Source: CAZFDT01 sp964518335
GTDB taxonomy: Bacteria; Planctomycetota; Phycisphaerae; Phycisphaerales; Phycisphaeraceae
Length of the DNA: 24,061 bases
NCBI GenBank assembly: GCA_964518335.1
Contig: CAZFDT010000075.1
Coordinates: forward strand, 1 to 24,061
Direction: 5' to 3'
The notes beneath the pieces are model-generated. The model was given only the letters and a program-made list of their open reading frames with translations. It was not told where the DNA came from and did no database searches. Within the stretch, counting starts at the first letter, position 1; the number at the start of each line of letters is the position of its first letter. The translations under genes were made by a program, and so were the position numbers. This document shows, piece by piece, positions 21,401-24,061 of the stretch.

Positions 21401-23476
21401 GTGAGCGAACGACTGGCACGATTGGGCGTGATCGTGGCGACGGCGGCGCTGCTGCTGGGCGCGATGTGGGTCGCCACGCAGCGCGGCCCGGCGCCGCAGG
21501 CCCCACGGGCGATGGCGTCGGTGTTGTTTCTGGCCGTCGATAGCGCCGCCGTGCTCGTGCCCCTGTGGCTGGCGGCCCTGGGCTGGGGTTATCCCCTGCG
21601 ACGATGGGCTCTGCACGACATGCGCTTCGCCACGGTGGCCCAGGCTGGCGCGGGCATGGCGGCGATGCTGCTGGCGGGCTGGTGCTGGGCCTGCTTTTCG
21701 CTGGACCCGCGGCATCTGTGGGTGCTCGCCGGCGCGGGATGGCTGATGCTCGCGCTGCAGTTGACTCTGCTGGCGCGACGCCACGGCCTGGCGTCGCGCA
21801 GCATCAACGTCCCGCTCCCCTGGACGCTGCCCCTGGCGGCGGCGCCCCTGGGCCTCATGCTCGTCGCCGCGTCCTGCCCACCCGGCACGCTCTGGGCCAT
21901 CGAGGCCTACGGCTACGACGTCATGAGCTACCACCTGCAGCTCCCGCGCGAGTGGCTCGACGCCGGTCGCATGAGCGGCCTGCACCACAACGCCTACAGC
22001 TTCCTGCCCGGCCTGATGGAGTCGGCCTACGCGTGGCTGGGCGCCGCGAGCGGGTCGGTCCTCGACGCCATCTACGCGGCCCAGATGCTGCACTTGTCCC
22101 TGGCGGCGTATGCGGCCGTGGCGGTGGGATGCCTCGTCGCCACCGCCGCCGGCGCGCGGGCCGGCGTCGCCGCCGCGGCGATCGTGCTGGCCATGCCCTG
22201 GACCATCGTCACCGGCAGCATGGCCTACAACGACGCGACGATGCTCGCCTTCGCCGCCGCCGCCCTGCTCGTGGCCTGCGACCCCGTCAGCGAGCGCTGG
22301 CCCGGCGCGGGCGCCATCGGCCTGCTCGTCGGCGCCGCCATCCTCGCCAAGCCCTCCGCCGGGCTGCTTGTGGCCGTACCCCTGGGCGTGTTGCTGTTGA
22401 CCCGTTGGAACCACGTGCTGCCCTGGCGGCCCACGCCGACGCTGAAGCGCGGCCTCATCGTCACCGCCATCGTCGCCGCCGCCGCCCTGCTGACGATCTC
22501 GCCGTGGCTCGTCCGCAACGCCATCCAGACGGGCAACCCGCTGTTCCCCTTCGCCTGCCGCGCGCTGGGCTACGGCCATTGGGACGCCCAGCTCGCCGCA
22601 CGCTGGGACCAGGCGCACGGCCTGACGCTCGACGCGGGCCTGGCCCCACGCGCCGCTGCAGTGGCCCAGCAATGGCTTTTCAACACCGGCTACGGGGGCA
22701 TCGGCGGCGCCGTGCAGACCCGACAGGCCACCCGCGTCGCCGTCTTCGACAGCGGCGGCGGGTTCCCCGTGCTGTGGTCCACTGCAGCCGTCGGTCTCGC
22801 CCTGAGCCTGGGCCTGCGCCAGACGCGACGACTCGCCCTCGCCATGGCCGCCATCCTCGTCGTCCAGCTCGCCTTCTGGGCCACGCTCACCCACCTGCAG
22901 AGCCGATTCCTCCTGCCCACGCTCCTGCCCGGCGTCGTCCTGGCGGGCCTGGCCTTCGGACGACTCGACGCCATCCTCTCGCCCCGACGCTGGTGGCTTG
23001 TGCCCAGCATCGTCATCTTCGTCGTCGCTGCACTGACCGCCTCGAGCTTCAACGAGTTCTTCTCGCAGGTGCGACCAGGCCTCGACCCCTGGGACGTCGT
23101 CGATTCCCTCCAGCGCGGCGTCGCGCACCACGAACTGGACAACCTGCCCCCCAACAGCAAGGTGCTGCTCGTCGCCGACGCCGGCGGCCTGCTCTACATC
23201 GACCCCGCCATCCAGTACGCCACCGCCTTCGACCGCAGCCCCCTGGGCGCCCTGCTCGACGAAGCCCAACGCTCCCCCGCGTTCGATGTCACCGACTATC
23301 TGCGCAGCGCCGGCTATCGCCACGTCTGGGTCAGTTGGAGCGAACTGGCTCGCCTGCACGGAACCTACGGCCACGACCCACTCGTGACCGAACCCGCCGT
23401 CCGCCACCTCGCGGCGACACAGCGGTGGACACCCGTCGCCGACCTCGGCCACGCCACGCTCTACCGCCTGCCGTAA
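21401..23476 (+). CDS. Large GT-C-type membrane protein (glycosyltransferase-39-like)
   Basis: The 691-residue protein has many hydrophobic segments, starting with ARLGVIVATAALLLGAMWVA, and a soluble C-terminal part from about residue 555. The first large loop carries YGYDVMSYHLQLPREWLDAG, an Asp-containing motif like that of GT-C glycosyltransferases, followed by FLPGLMESAYAWLG and GSMAYNDATMLAFAAAALLV. Such enzymes transfer sugars from polyprenyl phosphates outside the membrane. The acceptor is unknown. The tail (NSKVLLVADAGGLLYI...FDVTDYLRSAGYRHVWVSW) resembles the end domain of other bacterial membrane proteins of this kind. GTG 21401 is 4 bp after hemA, so it is probably the last gene of the tetrapyrrole operon, although it has no evident link to heme. 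Confidence 0.8.
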   Translation: MSERLARLGVIVATAALLLGAMWVATQRGPAPQAPRAMASVLFLAVDSAAVLVPLWLAALGWGYPLRRWALHDMRFATVAQAGAGMAAMLLAGWCWACFSLDPRHLWVLAGAGWLMLALQLTLLARRHGLASRSINVPLPWTLPLAAAPLGLMLVAASCPPGTLWAIEAYGYDVMSYHLQLPREWLDAGRMSGLHHNAYSFLPGLMESAYAWLGAASGSVLDAIYAAQMLHLSLAAYAAVAVGCLVATAAGARAGVAAAAIVLAMPWTIVTGSMAYNDATMLAFAAAALLVACDPVSERWPGAGAIGLLVGAAILAKPSAGLLVAVPLGVLLLTRWNHVLPWRPTPTLKRGLIVTAIVAAAALLTISPWLVRNAIQTGNPLFPFACRALGYGHWDAQLAARWDQAHGLTLDAGLAPRAAAVAQQWLFNTGYGGIGGAVQTRQATRVAVFDSGGGFPVLWSTAAVGLALSLGLRQTRRLALAMAAILVVQLAFWATLTHLQSRFLLPTLLPGVVLAGLAFGRLDAILSPRRWWLVPSIVIFVVAALTASSFNEFFSQVRPGLDPWDVVDSLQRGVAHHELDNLPPNSKVLLVADAGGLLYIDPAIQYATAFDRSPLGALLDEAQRSPAFDVTDYLRSAGYRHVWVSWSELARLHGTYGHDPLVTEPAVRHLAATQRWTPVADLGHATLYRLP

Positions 23477-23513
23477 AAGCCACGACAGGAGCCACGCAGC
23501 ACGCCCCCGCAGC

Positions 23514-23533
23514 CGGCGGCAAACCTGCCGCCG
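23514..23533 (+). terminator. Strong hairpin after the membrane-protein gene (no T-run)
   Basis: CGGCGGCA-AACC-TGCCGCCG is a perfect 8-bp stem with a 4-nt loop, 37 bp after the stop codon. No T-tract follows, so it may stabilise the mRNA end rather than be a classical terminator. Confidence 0.5.
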
Positions 23534-23574
23534 AGCGACGGGCCAAATTGCGACCGCCTCGCAAATAGGCCGCG

Positions 23575-23701
23575 GCGCGCGCACAAACTGGCACGAGCCT
23601 ACGACCTTTTCTGCTGCGCGTGCAAGTTTCCCTTACCCACTGTCCCTACTCGGCTTGGATGCGATAACCCATTCGCAAGAGTCGCCTGCGCGCGCACAAA
23701 C
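23575..23701 (+). repeat. Pair of 14-bp direct repeats in the last intergenic region
   Basis: GCGCGCGCACAAAC occurs at 23575-23588 and again at 23688-23701. The DNA between them is less GC-rich than the window average and contains no plausible gene. The gap 23477-23733 otherwise holds only the hairpin at 23514-23533. Confidence 0.55.
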
Positions 23702-23733
23702 GTGACGCACGGGCCCAAGGGTGGAGACCTGTC

Positions 23734-24061
23734 ATGCACGATGTGGCCGAGCAGTTGCGGATGCAGAACGACCTGTTGGCCGCCCTCTTCGACGGCGCCG
23801 ACCGGCTGGCGGCCGTCGCGGCGGAGTGCGAGCTGTCGCCGCTCGAATTGGCCCTGTGGCTCAACCAGCCTTCGACCCGGGCCGCCGTCGCCGCGCTGCG
23901 CGCGGTGACGCAGTTGCAGTTCGACCTCGCCTCCGATCGCCTGCGCCTTCGCGCCATCGAAAAGCTCGGCACGATGATGGTGTCGGACGACCCCGTCGAT
24001 GTCGAGACGATCCGCAAGGCGGCGACGACGCTGCTGTGGACCCCCGGAAGTTTGCGCGGCA
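23734..24061 (+). CDS. Unrecognised gene, 3' end outside window
   Basis: ATG 23734 is preceded by GTGGAG (GGAG about 23723-23726), a good ribosome site, and the frame stays open for 109 codons to the window edge. The product begins MHDVAEQLRMQNDLLAALFDG. It then has a helix-turn-helix-like stretch (RLAAVAAECELSPLELALWLNQPSTRAAVAAL) and a charged helix (FDLASDRLRLRAIEKLGTMM), followed by DDPVDVETIRKAATTLL. I do not recognise the family. The DNA-binding-like segment is suggested only by its spacing and would fit a small-terminase-like or regulatory protein, but this is weak. Codon use resembles the neighbours. Confidence 0.7.
   Translation, partial: MHDVAEQLRMQNDLLAALFDGADRLAAVAAECELSPLELALWLNQPSTRAAVAALRAVTQLQFDLASDRLRLRAIEKLGTMMVSDDPVDVETIRKAATTLLWTPGSLRG

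Noticed and set aside
21209..23584. Long minus-strand frame (about 790 codons) opposite the GT-C gene
   Set aside because: The translation is low-complexity G/Q/R/A text typical of antisense frames. The + strand frame has hydrophobic segments and a family motif.
23575..23701. Insertion-sequence remnant or attachment sites at the 14-bp direct repeats
   Set aside because: There is no transposase fragment, terminal inverted repeat or tRNA gene. The repeat is largely alternating GC, so chance is plausible.

Overview
The window is about 24 kb of GC-rich (roughly two-thirds G+C) bacterial chromosome packed with housekeeping genes, nearly all on the + strand. The gene set suits a planctomycete, probably of the Phycisphaerae type. 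Pointers are the CxxCGYDLxG...CPECG zinc-ribbon membrane protein, the DUF3553 protein, a divergent MnmE next to YidC, and a helical hypothetical protein of a kind I associate with that phylum. This placement is inference; no rRNA is present to confirm it.

Layout. 1-3340: 3' part of yidC followed by mnmE, the usual yidC-mnmE neighbourhood. 3375-4075: a nucleotidyltransferase (MNT) and HEPN pair resembling a type VII toxin-antitoxin module, with the HEPN gene split by a one-base frameshift. 4160-5690: a hypothetical protein, then a strong-looking promoter with a structured leader of about 200 nt and a DUF3553 protein. 5766-7793: ligA. 7884-8620: a REP-associated tyrosine transposase (RAYT) framed by five copies of its palindromic repeat. 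8819-12805: a short ArgA-like acetyltransferase followed by mfd. 12806-13769 (- strand): a TPR-like protein and a macro-domain hydrolase. 13955-16439: proB and icd. 16449-18465: a second MNT gene with no HEPN partner, a DinB-like protein, ppnP, a beta-carbonic-anhydrase-like protein and the zinc-ribbon membrane protein. 18516-23476: a tight tetrapyrrole operon (Met8-like dehydrogenase, CcsA/HemX-like protein, hemA) followed by a large GT-C-type membrane protein. 23734-end: start of an unrecognised gene.

How the genes relate. YidC inserts membrane proteins and MnmE modifies tRNA wobble uridine. LigA and Mfd serve DNA replication and repair. ProB and Icd are central and amino-acid metabolism. 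Met8, CcsA/HemX and HemA share ATGA overlaps and make or handle tetrapyrroles. The accessory content is the MNT/HEPN pair, the lone MNT gene and the REP/RAYT element.

Cross-cutting signals. Eight genes have a TAnnnT box ending 6-7 nt before a likely start codon, as expected for leaderless transcripts. The 9-mer GYTGCAGTG occurs ten times, nine of them on the + strand, and seven times in the same codon phase (GYT-GCA-GTG) in genes that otherwise prefer GCC/GCG alanine codons. No gap between genes exceeds 300 bases. I saw no rRNA, tRNA or CRISPR array, and no classical terminator with a T-run.
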